Source: DTHT01 sp037444625 (GTDB lineage Bacteria > Acidobacteriota > Terriglobia > Bryobacterales > Bryobacteraceae). Taken from it: a stretch of DNA of 64,000 nucleotides. This document shows, in pieces, positions 1-8,544 of this stretch (the stretch's first letter is position 1; every line of letters starts with the position of its first letter). A program made the position numbers and the translations under genes. Below the pieces are notes generated by a model. It worked only from the letters and a program-made list of their open reading frames with translations, ran no database searches and was not told the DNA's origin. The stretch covers positions 1-64,000 of the forward strand of contig JBBIMA010000003.1 of the NCBI GenBank assembly GCA_037444625.1, written 5' to 3'.

Positions 1-27
1 GGCTCACGCCGGCGCTCGGCGGGCGCT

Positions 28-1086
28 TCAGGCTCGAGCTCCATCGTCCCGAGGCCAGCGCCCGCCGGCCGCGCGCCGCCGGCCCTCGAGCGGATCATGG
101 CCGGTGGGGCCGCAATCGGCGCAGGATTCTTCCTCCCCATAAAGCTTCAACCTCCGGCTCAAGGTTCGGCGCGAGATCCCGAGCAATTCCGCCGCCTTCC
201 CTCGATGCCCGCCCGTGCGCGCCAGCACCTCGAAAATCTTGCGGCGCTCCAGATCCTCCAGATCGGTGGCCTCGCCCGCCTCGCCGGCCGCCGCCGGGCG
301 GGTCTCGGCAGGCAAGTCTTGGGGGCGGATCAGCTCCCCTTCGGCGGCGATGGCCGCCCGGATGACGGCGTTGCGCAGCTCCCGCACGTTGCCCGGCCAG
401 TCGCGCCGCCGCAACTCCTCCAACGCCTCCCGGGAGAAGCGCAGCCGCCCGTCGTGCTGCGCCAGAAAGAATTCCGCCAGCACCGTGATGTCCTCGCGCC
501 GCCGGCGCAAGGGGGGCGCTTCGATGCGCACCTGGCTGATACGGTGGTACAGGTCCTGGCGGAAGCGGCCTCGCTCGACGGCCCGTTCCAGGTCCTGGTT
601 GGTGGCCGCGATCAGCCGCACGTCCACGGCCACCTTGCGCACCCCACCCAGCCGGTAATAGGGCAAGCCGTCCAGCACGCGCAGCAGCTTTACTTGGAGC
701 CGCCCGTCCAGTTCCCCGATCTCATCCAGCAGGAGCGAACCGGTGTGGGCCAGCTCGAACAGACCCGGCTTGGCGGCCGCCGCCCCGCTGAAAGCCCCCT
801 TCTCGTAGCCGAACAGCTCGCTCTCGATCAAATGCTCGGGCAGGGCCGCGCAATTGACGTCCACCCAGGGGCCGGCCGCCCGGCGGGAGTAGTGATGAAT
901 GGCCCGGGCGATCAGTTCCTTTCCCGTACCGCTCTCACCGGTGATCAGCACGGCGGCCTCGGTTTGGGCGACCCGCTGGACCAGGCGCATGAGGGAGCGC
1001 ATGGCGGGGCTGGCCACCACCGCGGTCATGCCCAGGAATTCGTATCGTTCCGGCGCCGCGCTCACGGCGCTGCCTCCGAGACCCAT
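28..1086 (-). CDS. Sigma-54-dependent transcriptional activator without receiver domain
   Basis: This is an enhancer-binding protein of the NtrC/PspF type, which uses ATP to open sigma-54 promoters. After about 20 residues comes an AAA+ domain with Walker A GESGTGKE, a GAFSGA loop (the T-to-S variant of the sigma-54-contact GAFTGA motif), Walker B LLLDEIGEL and an arginine-finger region. A Fis-type helix-turn-helix follows (GKAAELLGISRRTLSRRL), then a short low-complexity tail. There is no response-regulator receiver or GAF domain, so its input is unknown. The frame stays open upstream to a TTG at 1266, but that extension looks like non-coding GC-rich sequence. I chose the ATG at 1086; 1029 is also possible. 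It is divergent from the c-di-GMP gene, and I see no sigma-54 promoter between them. Confidence 0.85.
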   Translation of the reverse strand: MGLGGSAVSAAPERYEFLGMTAVVASPAMRSLMRLVQRVAQTEAAVLITGESGTGKELIARAIHHYSRRAAGPWVDVNCAALPEHLIESELFGYEKGAFSGAAAAKPGLFELAHTGSLLLDEIGELDGRLQVKLLRVLDGLPYYRLGGVRKVAVDVRLIAATNQDLERAVERGRFRQDLYHRISQVRIEAPPLRRRREDITVLAEFFLAQHDGRLRFSREALEELRRRDWPGNVRELRNAVIRAAIAAEGELIRPQDLPAETRPAAAGEAGEATDLEDLERRKIFEVLARTGGHRGKAAELLGISRRTLSRRLKLYGEEESCADCGPTGHDPLEGRRRAAGGRWPRDDGARA

Positions 1087-1407
1087 AACACCAATGCCGC
1101 CGAGACGCTCCCCATCGCCGGCCGAGCCGGCTGCCCTTTCCCATTGTCCGATGGGCAGGCCGACACGGCTCTCAGGCGAACGCCCGAGCCCGCTACCCAG
1201 GCGCGCGGGCCCTTGCACGGCCTGCCAGTGGACACTTTGGCGCGCCCACACCCCCTTTTGCGACAAAGCGTCCCGCCCCCGGGCGCGCTCCGCCCCCCGT
1301 CTGCCCCTCGCCTCCGCCGCCTATTCATTGATTCCACAAGCCTTCTGCCGCCGCCCGGCCGAGCGACCCGGCTGGCATCCGGGCTGCAACCAGCGCCGCT
1401 GAGGCCC
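1087..1407. other. Divergent intergenic region, no gene seen
   Basis: These 321 bases separate the divergent sigma-54 activator and c-di-GMP genes, so they should hold both promoters. The only AT-rich patch is near 1320-1345. A short CCCAT/ATGGG inverted repeat sits around 1139-1154. I could not identify a convincing sigma-70 or sigma-54 promoter. Confidence 0.4.
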
Positions 1408-3378
1408 ATGCCCGACAAGCCCCCAGTTCGTTCGGAGGTTCGCTGCCGCCCGGCATCCATCCGCGTGGCTTTCCTGCTCGCCGGGCTGGCCCAAGCGCTG
1501 GCTGCCCTGTGGTGGCTCTGGCGCGGGGATCGCCAGCCCGGCTGGCAGGCGCTCCTGCTGGTGCTGCCCGGCCTGTTTCTGGCCTATTACACTTATCGGG
1601 CCTATATTGAGCGTTTGGAGGACCACAACCGGCACGCCCGCGAGCTGGCTGCTCTGCATTTCCGCACCATCGAAGCCCTGGCTCTGGCCATTGACGCCAA
1701 GGACGGCGCCACCCACCAGCATCTGCGCCGGGTCGAGATTTTCGCCGTGGAAATCGGCAAGGAGCTGGGTCTGAGCGCGGAAGATCTGGCCGCACTGCGA
1801 GCCGCCGCCCTGCTGCACGACATCGGCAAGCTGGCGGTGCCCGAGCACATCATTTCCAAGCCCGGCCGGCTCACGCCCGAGGAGTTCGAGAAGCTCAAGA
1901 TCCACCCGGTGGTGGGGGCGGAGATCCTCGAACGGGCGCAGTTCCCCTATCCGGTGGCGCCGATCGTGCGAGCGCATCACGAGCGCTGGGACGGCCTCGG
2001 CTATCCTGACGGGCTCCGGGGGGAGCAGATTCCCATCGGGGCTCGGATCCTGGCCGCCGTGGATTGCCTGGACGCCATCGCCTCCGAGCGCCGCTATCGG
2101 CGCGCGCTGCCCCTGATGGACGCCATGGAAATTGTGGCGGCGGGCGCCGGAACGGCCTTCGATCCCCGTGTGGTGGAGATCCTGCGCCGCCGCTATGTAG
2201 AGTTGGAGCGCATGGCGCAGGAGCAGGCCCGCAGCCGCGCGGGTCTGAACGCCGGCGTGAGGATCGAACGAGGCGCGTCGCCCGCCACCGGCTTCCAGGC
2301 GGACGGGCGGGAGGAGGCGGGCGTGGATTTTCTCTCTCTGATCGCCGCCGCGCGCCAGGAGGTGCAGGTGCTGCTGGAGGTCGCGCATGACCTGGGCGCC
2401 TCCTTGAGCCTCAACGAGACGCTTTCCGTCCTGGCCCTGCGCCTGAAGCGGATGATCCCCTACGACTCGGTCGCCATCTATGTCCTCCGCGAGGGCCGGT
2501 TGCACCCGGAGTACGTCAGCGGAGAGAACTTCCGGGCGCTGTCGGCCTTCACCGTTCCGCTGGGGGAGGGGTTGACGGGGTGGGTCGCCCAGAACCGCCG
2601 GCCGATTCTCAACGGCAGTCCGGAGGTGGAGCCCGCCTGCCAGGGCGAACCCGGGCAAGGCGCCCGATTGGGGTCCGCACTGGCCGTGCCGCTGGAGGGC
2701 GTTAACGGGGTCGTCGGGGTCCTGGCGCTGTACCGCCTTGAGAAAGAGGCCTTCACGCGGGATCACCTGCGGCTGTTGCTGGCGATTTCCTCCAAGATCG
2801 CCGCTTGCATGGAAAACGCTCTCAAATACAAGCAGGCCGAGACCTCGGCCACCACGGACGCCTTGACCGGCCTGCCCAATACTCGCTCTCTGTTCCTTCA
2901 TCTGGACCGGGAGCTGGCCCGCGCGCGCCGCGAACACACGCCTCTGGCCGTGCTGGTCTGCGACCTGGACGGCTTCAAGCAGGTCAACGACCGCTACGGC
3001 CATCTGGAAGGCAACCGGCTGTTGAAGGCTCTGGCCCTGGCCATGAAGGATGCCTGCCGCGAGTACGATTACGTAGCGCGCATGGGGGGCGATGAGTTCG
3101 TCGTCGTCCTGCCGGGGGCGGGGGCGGAAGAGGCTCACGTCACCGCCGCCCGGCTGGCGGGCATCGCTCGGGCGGTTGGCCGGACCTTATACGGTGAGGA
3201 CGTGCTCTCCCTGAGCGTGGGCCAGTCCCTTTACCCCGAGGACGGCGGCGACGCCGAGCAGTTGCTGGCCGAAGCCGACCGAAGAATGTTCCGGCGCAAG
3301 CACTGGCACAAGTGTGGGATGAGGGACGCTGCCGCGGCGGTCCTCGAGCCTGAGATGCAGACCCACCTGGTTCAGTGA
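1408..3378 (+). CDS. Membrane HD-GYP / GAF / GGDEF cyclic-di-GMP protein
   Basis: This protein combines a c-di-GMP phosphodiesterase domain with a diguanylate cyclase domain. Two N-terminal membrane helices lie at about residues 18-65. An HD-GYP domain follows (HD pair near residue 138, with HDIGK and later HHERWDGLGYPDG), then a GAF sensor domain (about 330-470) and a C-terminal GGDEF domain. The GGDEF motif is canonical (RMGGDEFVV). It is preceded five residues upstream by REYD, matching the RxxD allosteric product-inhibition site. Both catalytic signatures look intact, so net activity cannot be predicted. The start is the ATG at 1408, preceded by a GAGG-like ribosome-binding site. The same frame is open further upstream, but that part is antisense to the divergent regulator. 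Length is 656 residues. Confidence 0.9.
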   Translation: MPDKPPVRSEVRCRPASIRVAFLLAGLAQALAALWWLWRGDRQPGWQALLLVLPGLFLAYYTYRAYIERLEDHNRHARELAALHFRTIEALALAIDAKDGATHQHLRRVEIFAVEIGKELGLSAEDLAALRAAALLHDIGKLAVPEHIISKPGRLTPEEFEKLKIHPVVGAEILERAQFPYPVAPIVRAHHERWDGLGYPDGLRGEQIPIGARILAAVDCLDAIASERRYRRALPLMDAMEIVAAGAGTAFDPRVVEILRRRYVELERMAQEQARSRAGLNAGVRIERGASPATGFQADGREEAGVDFLSLIAAARQEVQVLLEVAHDLGASLSLNETLSVLALRLKRMIPYDSVAIYVLREGRLHPEYVSGENFRALSAFTVPLGEGLTGWVAQNRRPILNGSPEVEPACQGEPGQGARLGSALAVPLEGVNGVVGVLALYRLEKEAFTRDHLRLLLAISSKIAACMENALKYKQAETSATTDALTGLPNTRSLFLHLDRELARARREHTPLAVLVCDLDGFKQVNDRYGHLEGNRLLKALALAMKDACREYDYVARMGGDEFVVVLPGAGAEEAHVTAARLAGIARAVGRTLYGEDVLSLSVGQSLYPEDGGDAEQLLAEADRRMFRRKHWHKCGMRDAAAAVLEPEMQTHLVQ

Positions 3379-3379
3379 G

Positions 3380-3406
3380 GCCGACTGCGCCTAGGAATCG
3401 GTCGGC
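3380..3406. terminator. Hairpin across two convergent stop codons
   Basis: GCCGAC at 3380-3385 pairs with GTCGGC at 3401-3406 around a 15-base loop. It spans the 12-base junction between the convergent c-di-GMP and propeller genes. No T-tract follows, so it is at best a weak bidirectional terminator. Confidence 0.25.
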
Positions 3407-4500
3407 TCGACCAGACGCTCGACGGCCATCCGGTAGACGGCCGGCTTGCCGTCGCGGTCGCTTTGGAAGTAGATCCGGCGGCTGTCGGGGGAAAACATCG
3501 GGTTCACGGCCGCAGGCCGTGCGGCCCGGTGCTCGCAGAGGGTGAGCTCGCGGCGGGTGGCGCGCAACAACAGCAGCAGGTGCGGCGAGGCCAGGTTGCT
3601 GCTGGCCCCCACGAAGACCGAGCCGTCACGGTTGAAAGCGAAGCAGGCGAACTGGCTGGTTTCAGCCACCAGCCGGTCGCTCCGGGCGGCCGGATCGTAC
3701 TCGCGGATAGCGGCCAGTTTGCCTTTGGCCTCGGGCAGCAACAGATAGAGTACCGTCTTGCCGTCCGGCGACCAGAAGGCCTGCACCGGCTGCCCGGGCG
3801 CCAGGGCAAGCTGATAGTTTGCCCGCCCTTGTTGCTCGACGATCCAAAGCCCCTCGGCATAGCGGTAAAGGACCCGGTCGGCCCGCGGGTGGGGCGCCGG
3901 ATCCCTGATCGGCCCGGAACGTTCCAGCAGAGTGGCGGCGCGCCCGTCGCCGGTGCGAATCCGGCGCAGGCGCCAGCGGCCGGGCTGGAATTCCGGCTGG
4001 AGGATCTCATCGCCGTCGCGGGAGAGGCTGAAACCCTGGCCGCGCTGCCAGCCTTCCGGGATCCGGTAAATCGCCCGGTCCTTGAGGTTGCGCAGAGAGA
4101 CGCGGTGCAGGACGGGCCCGTCGAAGTAACAGAGGGCGCGCTCGTCGGGCAGCAGGGTGAGCGTGCCGGGATCCAGTGCGGCCGCTTCGGTCAACTGCTG
4201 CGCCTCGCCGCTGCGCTCCTCCAGCCGATAGGCCTGAAAGCGGCCGCTGCGGTCGGAAGCCAACAGCAGGAAGCCCGCGCGGCGCGCAATGGCGCGGGCG
4301 TGCGGCGGGGGCAAGAGGGAGGCGTGGGAGGGATCCGTCAGGCGCTCCACCGTGAACTCGGTGGCGGGATCGGCGTAACGGAGCCGTTCAGCCGGCCAGG
4401 CGCGTCCCCGCTGGGCGCCGAGCGATCGGGGCAACAGCGCGGAGGAAAAAATCAGGGCCCGCCGCGTCCAGCCCGGAGCGCGCGGCCCGCGGGCGCTCAT
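3391..4500 (-). CDS. Exported beta-propeller, oligogalacturonate-lyase-like
   Basis: This 369-residue protein begins with a twin-arginine-like signal (TRRALIF then a hydrophobic stretch) and is probably exported. The rest consists of WD40-like/TolB-type blades with repeated SPDG or SRDG turns. The N-terminal blade (ERLTDPSHASLLPPPHAR, then LLLASDRSGRFQAYRLEERSGE) and the C-terminal blade (FSPDSRRIYFQSDRDG) resemble the oligogalacturonate lyase family, which cleaves pectin fragments. I cannot confirm the manganese-binding catalytic residues, so enzyme activity is inference; it could be a TolB-like binding protein. It is the last gene of a minus-strand group of exported proteins, 75 bases downstream of the choice-of-anchor protein. 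Confidence 0.7.
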   Translation of the reverse strand: MSARGPRAPGWTRRALIFSSALLPRSLGAQRGRAWPAERLRYADPATEFTVERLTDPSHASLLPPPHARAIARRAGFLLLASDRSGRFQAYRLEERSGEAQQLTEAAALDPGTLTLLPDERALCYFDGPVLHRVSLRNLKDRAIYRIPEGWQRGQGFSLSRDGDEILQPEFQPGRWRLRRIRTGDGRAATLLERSGPIRDPAPHPRADRVLYRYAEGLWIVEQQGRANYQLALAPGQPVQAFWSPDGKTVLYLLLPEAKGKLAAIREYDPAARSDRLVAETSQFACFAFNRDGSVFVGASSNLASPHLLLLLRATRRELTLCEHRAARPAAVNPMFSPDSRRIYFQSDRDGKPAVYRMAVERLVEPTDS

Positions 4501-4575
4501 ACCAACACCATCCTAACATGCGGCCCCTTCGCGGCCGGCGCTCTCCGGCCCCGGGCTACGGCGTCCGCCGGGCCG

Positions 4576-6741
4576 CTATCTGAGCGAAATCGCCACCGCC
4601 GAGGACGTGCCTAACCGGTTGGTCAGCGTGACCGACACCGACTGGATCGCGTCGCTCAGGCTGGTCACGTTCTTGACGTCCCCCTGAAGCGTGAAGGTGA
4701 CGGTGGCCGTGAACAAGCTGCCGTATTGCTGCGAGGTGCTGCTCTGGTACCAGGCCAGGAAGCTGGGCTCGGCGTTCAAAGTCAATTTGGTGGTGGCCAG
4801 GTTCTCGCCGGTCGTGGGGGTGAACTGGAAATCCATCTGGGTGACCGAACGGCTGGTCGAGTAGCCGCTCACCAGCAAGGTCAGCGCGTTGCTGGTCTTC
4901 GAGGAGATCGCCACGCTGAGCAAACGCGGCGCGCTCTGCGGCACCGAAAGGCTCAGGGCGGGCGGATTGCTGGGCGTGAGATTGATTCCGCCTTCCGTGC
5001 TGAAGGAAGGCGTCAAGGTGATCAGGCCGGCCACCGTGCCGGTCTGGAGGCGGATCTCGGTAGCGCTCTGGGCGAACACCGCCTGGGTGGTGTTGGCCGG
5101 GATGGTGAAGGTCACGGTGCGGCCGCCGGCGGCGAACTGCACGGCCGGGTCATTGGAGAACACTTCCGAGCTGAAGGCGAGCGTGAGGGTACCGTTCAGC
5201 GTCAGCGGGTAGGGCTTCTCCAGCGCCAGGCCCACGGCGATCTGCTGCATGGGCTGCTGCGGACCGCTGGGCGCAATGAAGCGGTAGGAGGGCAGCGGAT
5301 CGGGCGGTTCGCCCGACCCGGAGAGCGTAAAGCTCTGGGTGTCAATCTTGAGGGTCGCCGTTGAGGTCCCTATGGCCGTGGGCGCGAACTGGACGGTGAA
5401 GCCGACGGTCGCGCCCGCGGCAATGGTCACCGGCAGCGCGGGTAGATCCGTCAAGCCGAAGGGAATGTTCGTCGCGCCCAGGCTGATGCTGTTGACCACC
5501 GCCGGGGCGGTGCCCGTGTTGCTGATCAGAAAGCGCGCGGCGGTGGTTCGACCCACCGCCACGGGCGTAAAGACCAGCGTGCCGCCGGGCTGCACCGTCG
5601 TGGTGGCGTCCCCGATGGCATAGGCGTAAGCCAGCGTGGCCCCCAATCCCGTGCCGCTCACCTCGAAGGTGTCGTTGCCGATCCGCAAGCGCGCGGAAGC
5701 CCGCCCCGGCTGCGTGGGAGCGAAGCTGAGCGTAAAGGAGGCTGCGCCGCCCGGGGCCAGGGTGAGGGGCAGAAAGGGCAGGTCCGCCAGGCTGAAGCCG
5801 GCGCCCTGCACGCTGATGGCGCTGATGGTTCCGTCGGCGTTCCCCGCATTGCGCACCCGAACCGTGAGGCTGCTCTTGTCGCCCACCGGGGCCGAAGGCA
5901 TCGAGATCAGCTCGCCGGGGGCCAGCGCCATTCCGCCCGAGGGGAGGATGACTTCGTAGGCGTACACCGGCCCGGAGCCCGATCCTTCCAGCCGGAAGCT
6001 GGGCCGGCGGTCCACCAACTCGATTTGCAAGACGCCCTGAGCGGCGGCCAGTTGCGTGGGGGTGAACTGAATGCTGAAGCGCAACTCCTTGCCCGCCTCC
6101 ACCGTCACCGGAGGCAGCGGCAGGCCGGCCAGTTGGAACGGCGCGCCGCTGCCGGTGATGTTGTTCACCGTGCCCGATCCGCTGCCGCGATTGGTGATGA
6201 TGAAGGTGGCCGTAGCGGTCGTGTTCAGCGCGGTGAGGGGGAAGGCCACCGTTCCGCCCGGCGCCAGCGGCATCGCGTTACCGCCCGGGGGGATGAAGCT
6301 GAAAGCGAACTCGGGCGCCACGCCCACCAGGTTGATGGTCACGCCGCTGGTGATGCGCCCTTCGGTGTAGTTGAGGGTCACGCGCCCCAGCACCCGCGCG
6401 CTGGTGGTGGGCAGGTAGCGGACATAAAAGTTGAGGCTCTGCCGCGGGCTGAGCGAAGCGGGCAGATCGGGCAGGCCCGCGGTCGTGAAGTCCGCATGGC
6501 CGGTGATTTCGACCGCGTTGATGCTGACGGAGGCGGCCGTGCCGGTATAAGTGAGGGTCACCGAGGCCGCGCTCATCAGGCCGATGGCGTCCGCCGGCAG
6601 CGTTATCGTGCCGCCGTCGGCGATCGTATAGCGGTTAGCACCCTGCTGGATTTGCAAACTGAAGGGCGGAGCAGTCTGAGCGAGCGCCGCCGAGCTCAAC
6701 ATCAAAGCGCTGAGAACCGACCAGAGGCAGCTTTGCCGCAT
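4576..6741 (-). CDS. Secreted choice-of-anchor D (ASH-like) repeat protein
   Basis: This 721-residue protein has a clear Sec signal peptide ending near ALAQ. It then has four beta-sandwich repeats of about 110 residues, at roughly 25-135, 145-255, 262-370 and 373-475. Each repeat carries the same signature: a (G/A)xFxLxxLPxLPxxL segment followed by FTVQFAPT-like residues, typical of choice-of-anchor D/ASPM-SPD-2-Hydin domains. The C-terminal 240 residues (486-721) are a different all-beta region without recognisable catalytic residues. Such proteins are usually cell-surface or matrix proteins; no enzyme function is supported. It is separated by only 3 bases from the upstream beta-propeller gene, so the two are probably co-transcribed. 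Confidence 0.8.
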   Translation of the reverse strand: MRQSCLWSVLSALMLSSAALAQTAPPFSLQIQQGANRYTIADGGTITLPADAIGLMSAASVTLTYTGTAASVSINAVEITGHADFTTAGLPDLPASLSPRQSLNFYVRYLPTTSARVLGRVTLNYTEGRITSGVTINLVGVAPEFAFSFIPPGGNAMPLAPGGTVAFPLTALNTTATATFIITNRGSGSGTVNNITGSGAPFQLAGLPLPPVTVEAGKELRFSIQFTPTQLAAAQGVLQIELVDRRPSFRLEGSGSGPVYAYEVILPSGGMALAPGELISMPSAPVGDKSSLTVRVRNAGNADGTISAISVQGAGFSLADLPFLPLTLAPGGAASFTLSFAPTQPGRASARLRIGNDTFEVSGTGLGATLAYAYAIGDATTTVQPGGTLVFTPVAVGRTTAARFLISNTGTAPAVVNSISLGATNIPFGLTDLPALPVTIAAGATVGFTVQFAPTAIGTSTATLKIDTQSFTLSGSGEPPDPLPSYRFIAPSGPQQPMQQIAVGLALEKPYPLTLNGTLTLAFSSEVFSNDPAVQFAAGGRTVTFTIPANTTQAVFAQSATEIRLQTGTVAGLITLTPSFSTEGGINLTPSNPPALSLSVPQSAPRLLSVAISSKTSNALTLLVSGYSTSRSVTQMDFQFTPTTGENLATTKLTLNAEPSFLAWYQSSTSQQYGSLFTATVTFTLQGDVKNVTSLSDAIQSVSVTLTNRLGTSSAVAISLR

Positions 6742-6744
6742 CGC

Positions 6745-7674
6745 TTACTCTCCCCTCCCGACGGGCACGAACCAGAGGCCGGGTTCCGGCCCCGCCTTCA
6801 GGACCCATAACGGGTCCGAGCCCGCGGCGGAGGCTCGCACCAGCCAGAGGGGTTCTGCGGAAAGCGCCTCCAGGGCAGCGGGTTCGACCGCCAGCGGCAA
6901 GCGCCCCGCCGCCGTGCGGCTTGCCAGGTCGTAGATCTCCACCGAGCGGTCCGCGCGGCCGGCGACGAACAAGCTCTTGCCATCCGGCGCGACCGCCAGT
7001 CCCACCGGATCGGGGACCGAGGCGAGCAGAAAGGCCTTCGGCCGGCCGGCGTAGTCCTCGATCTCCAAGATCTCGCCCCCGGCCCCGGCCACCCACAGGC
7101 GGTCGCCTGCCGTCGCGATGGCCACGGCGCCCTCCACCGGCGCCAGCAGCGACGCCGGCTCCCCGGGAGCGAACAAGTAAACGCCCGCGGGCAATCCGGC
7201 CACGATGCGGCCCTGGGAGTCCACGGCCAGAGCGGTCGCCCCGGGGCCGATCGCCAGAGGCTCGCCGGCCGCGGGCGCTCCGCCCGGGTTGCGGATCAGT
7301 TGGGCCAGCCCTGCGGCCGCGCTGTAGATCACCGCCAGCGACCCGTCGGCCGACCAGGCCGCACGGTCAGGCTTCCCCAGTGCGCCCTCGATGCGAGACC
7401 AGACCGGCTCCAATCGCTCCAAACCGCCCAGGCCGTAGAGGGCTCCTTCTCGAAAGGCGAGTGCGGCCGAGCCGCCGGGCGCCACGCTGGCCCATTCCAA
7501 GCCGCCCGCCACCACATCGCCCACGTAGGCCGCGCCGGGCAAGCCCAGAATGGGCCGGATGCCGGCCGCGCCGGAATCGAACACGAAGCCCGAGAGCGGA
7601 CCGGCCAGCCGCAACGGCTGGGCGGCCAGCCCGAGGGCCGTCAATATGCCGAGCAGTATCTTGATGCCTCTCAT
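6745..7674 (-). CDS. Exported NHL/YVTN-like beta-propeller protein
   Basis: This 309-residue protein starts with a short signal peptide (KILLGILTALGLAAQ). Propeller blades follow, with repeated hydrophobic strands and turns such as AVAPDGKSLFVAGRADRSV and SADGSLAVIYSAA. It is likely a secreted or periplasmic binding or scaffold protein; no catalytic motif is visible. It lies 15 bases downstream of the Ig-like protein gene and 3 bases upstream of the choice-of-anchor gene. The three exported proteins therefore look like one transcription unit and may form a surface structure. Specific function is unknown. Confidence 0.7.
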   Translation of the reverse strand: MRGIKILLGILTALGLAAQPLRLAGPLSGFVFDSGAAGIRPILGLPGAAYVGDVVAGGLEWASVAPGGSAALAFREGALYGLGGLERLEPVWSRIEGALGKPDRAAWSADGSLAVIYSAAAGLAQLIRNPGGAPAAGEPLAIGPGATALAVDSQGRIVAGLPAGVYLFAPGEPASLLAPVEGAVAIATAGDRLWVAGAGGEILEIEDYAGRPKAFLLASVPDPVGLAVAPDGKSLFVAGRADRSVEIYDLASRTAAGRLPLAVEPAALEALSAEPLWLVRASAAGSDPLWVLKAGPEPGLWFVPVGRGE

Positions 7675-7689
7675 GAAGCCTCCAGCTTG

Positions 7690-8400
7690 CTAGCGCGGGC
7701 TGCCCACGCTGATCGGACCGGGCGTGATGGTGATGGGGTTGCCGGCGGCCGGCGCACTGCCTCCCCCGTTGCGGGTGGCGGCCACCGCGCCGATCACCGC
7801 CCCGGCGGCGCCCACACCCAGAACGACCTTCCACCAACCGGACCGTCCGTTCGCCATGCCCGGGCCCGAGCCGCCCCGATCAGCGTTGCTCTGGCCGATC
7901 ACCACGGCGCCCGTCTTGTTGCCCAAGGTGGCGGTGACCTTGATGTTGAACCTGCCGGCCTGGTCGTTGGGAGCGTAGCCTGTGGCGGCGGCGCGGCCCT
8001 GCGCATCGCTGCGCACGGTCTGAGTGCGCATCCAGCCGTGGAAGACGCCGCCTGGCCCGGCCGGAGGCAACTGGAAGATCACTTCGGCCCCGGCCACCGG
8101 CTTGTCGTTTTCGTCGCGCACCTCGACGATCGGGGCGGTGGCCGAACGCGTCCGGATGTTGTTGACGGCGCCCTCGCCCTGGATCACGACCACCTTCAAT
8201 ACTCCGGGCGGCTCGGCGGGGGCCGCAGGCGCCGGTTGCGGCGCGGCCGCCGGCGTCCCGGGTTGGGGCTTCGCGGGTGCCGTCGGCTGAGAGGGCGGCG
8301 GTTGCGCCACCTGAGGACGGGGACCGGTGGGTTGCTGGGCGGGTAAGGGCCACGCCAGCAGCCCCGCCAACACAAGACTCAACATGGATCTAGGATGCAA
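7690..8400 (-). CDS. Proline-rich exported protein with Ig-like domain and C-terminal membrane helix
   Basis: This 236-residue protein has an N-terminal signal sequence, a Pro/Ala-rich linker (about 23-65), and one Ig-like domain of the bacterial Big_1/invasin style (VVVIQGEGAVNNI, then PVAGAEVIFQLPP). A hydrophobic helix (about 190-210) is followed by a small polar tail. The start is interesting: the frame begins with TTG at 8400, and a GGGAGG ribosome-binding site lies 5 bases before it. The first ATG (8385) is 20 bases from that site, so TTG is favoured. The sequence containing this site is repeated about 34 bases upstream. It is the first gene of the exported-protein trio. Molecular function is unknown. 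Confidence 0.65.
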   Translation of the reverse strand: MHPRSMLSLVLAGLLAWPLPAQQPTGPRPQVAQPPPSQPTAPAKPQPGTPAAAPQPAPAAPAEPPGVLKVVVIQGEGAVNNIRTRSATAPIVEVRDENDKPVAGAEVIFQLPPAGPGGVFHGWMRTQTVRSDAQGRAAATGYAPNDQAGRFNIKVTATLGNKTGAVVIGQSNADRGGSGPGMANGRSGWWKVVLGVGAAGAVIGAVAATRNGGGSAPAAGNPITITPGPISVGSPR

Positions 8401-8544
8401 AATCGCCTCCCGGAACGAATCGGCCTGCTTGGAGATCGCCTCCCGGCCCGTCTGACAGGATACCTGATCCCGGCAGGCTCCGCGGGCAGTGAACCGGCAG
8501 CGAAGCCGTTTAAGCAGATAAGACGTTGCCGACCCCGCGGGGTG

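Noticed and set aside
1200..1240. Possible sigma-54 promoter (CTGGCAGGCCGTGCA on the minus strand)
   Set aside because: The GG and GC elements are 8 bases apart instead of the required 10, so it does not fit the -24/-12 spacing.
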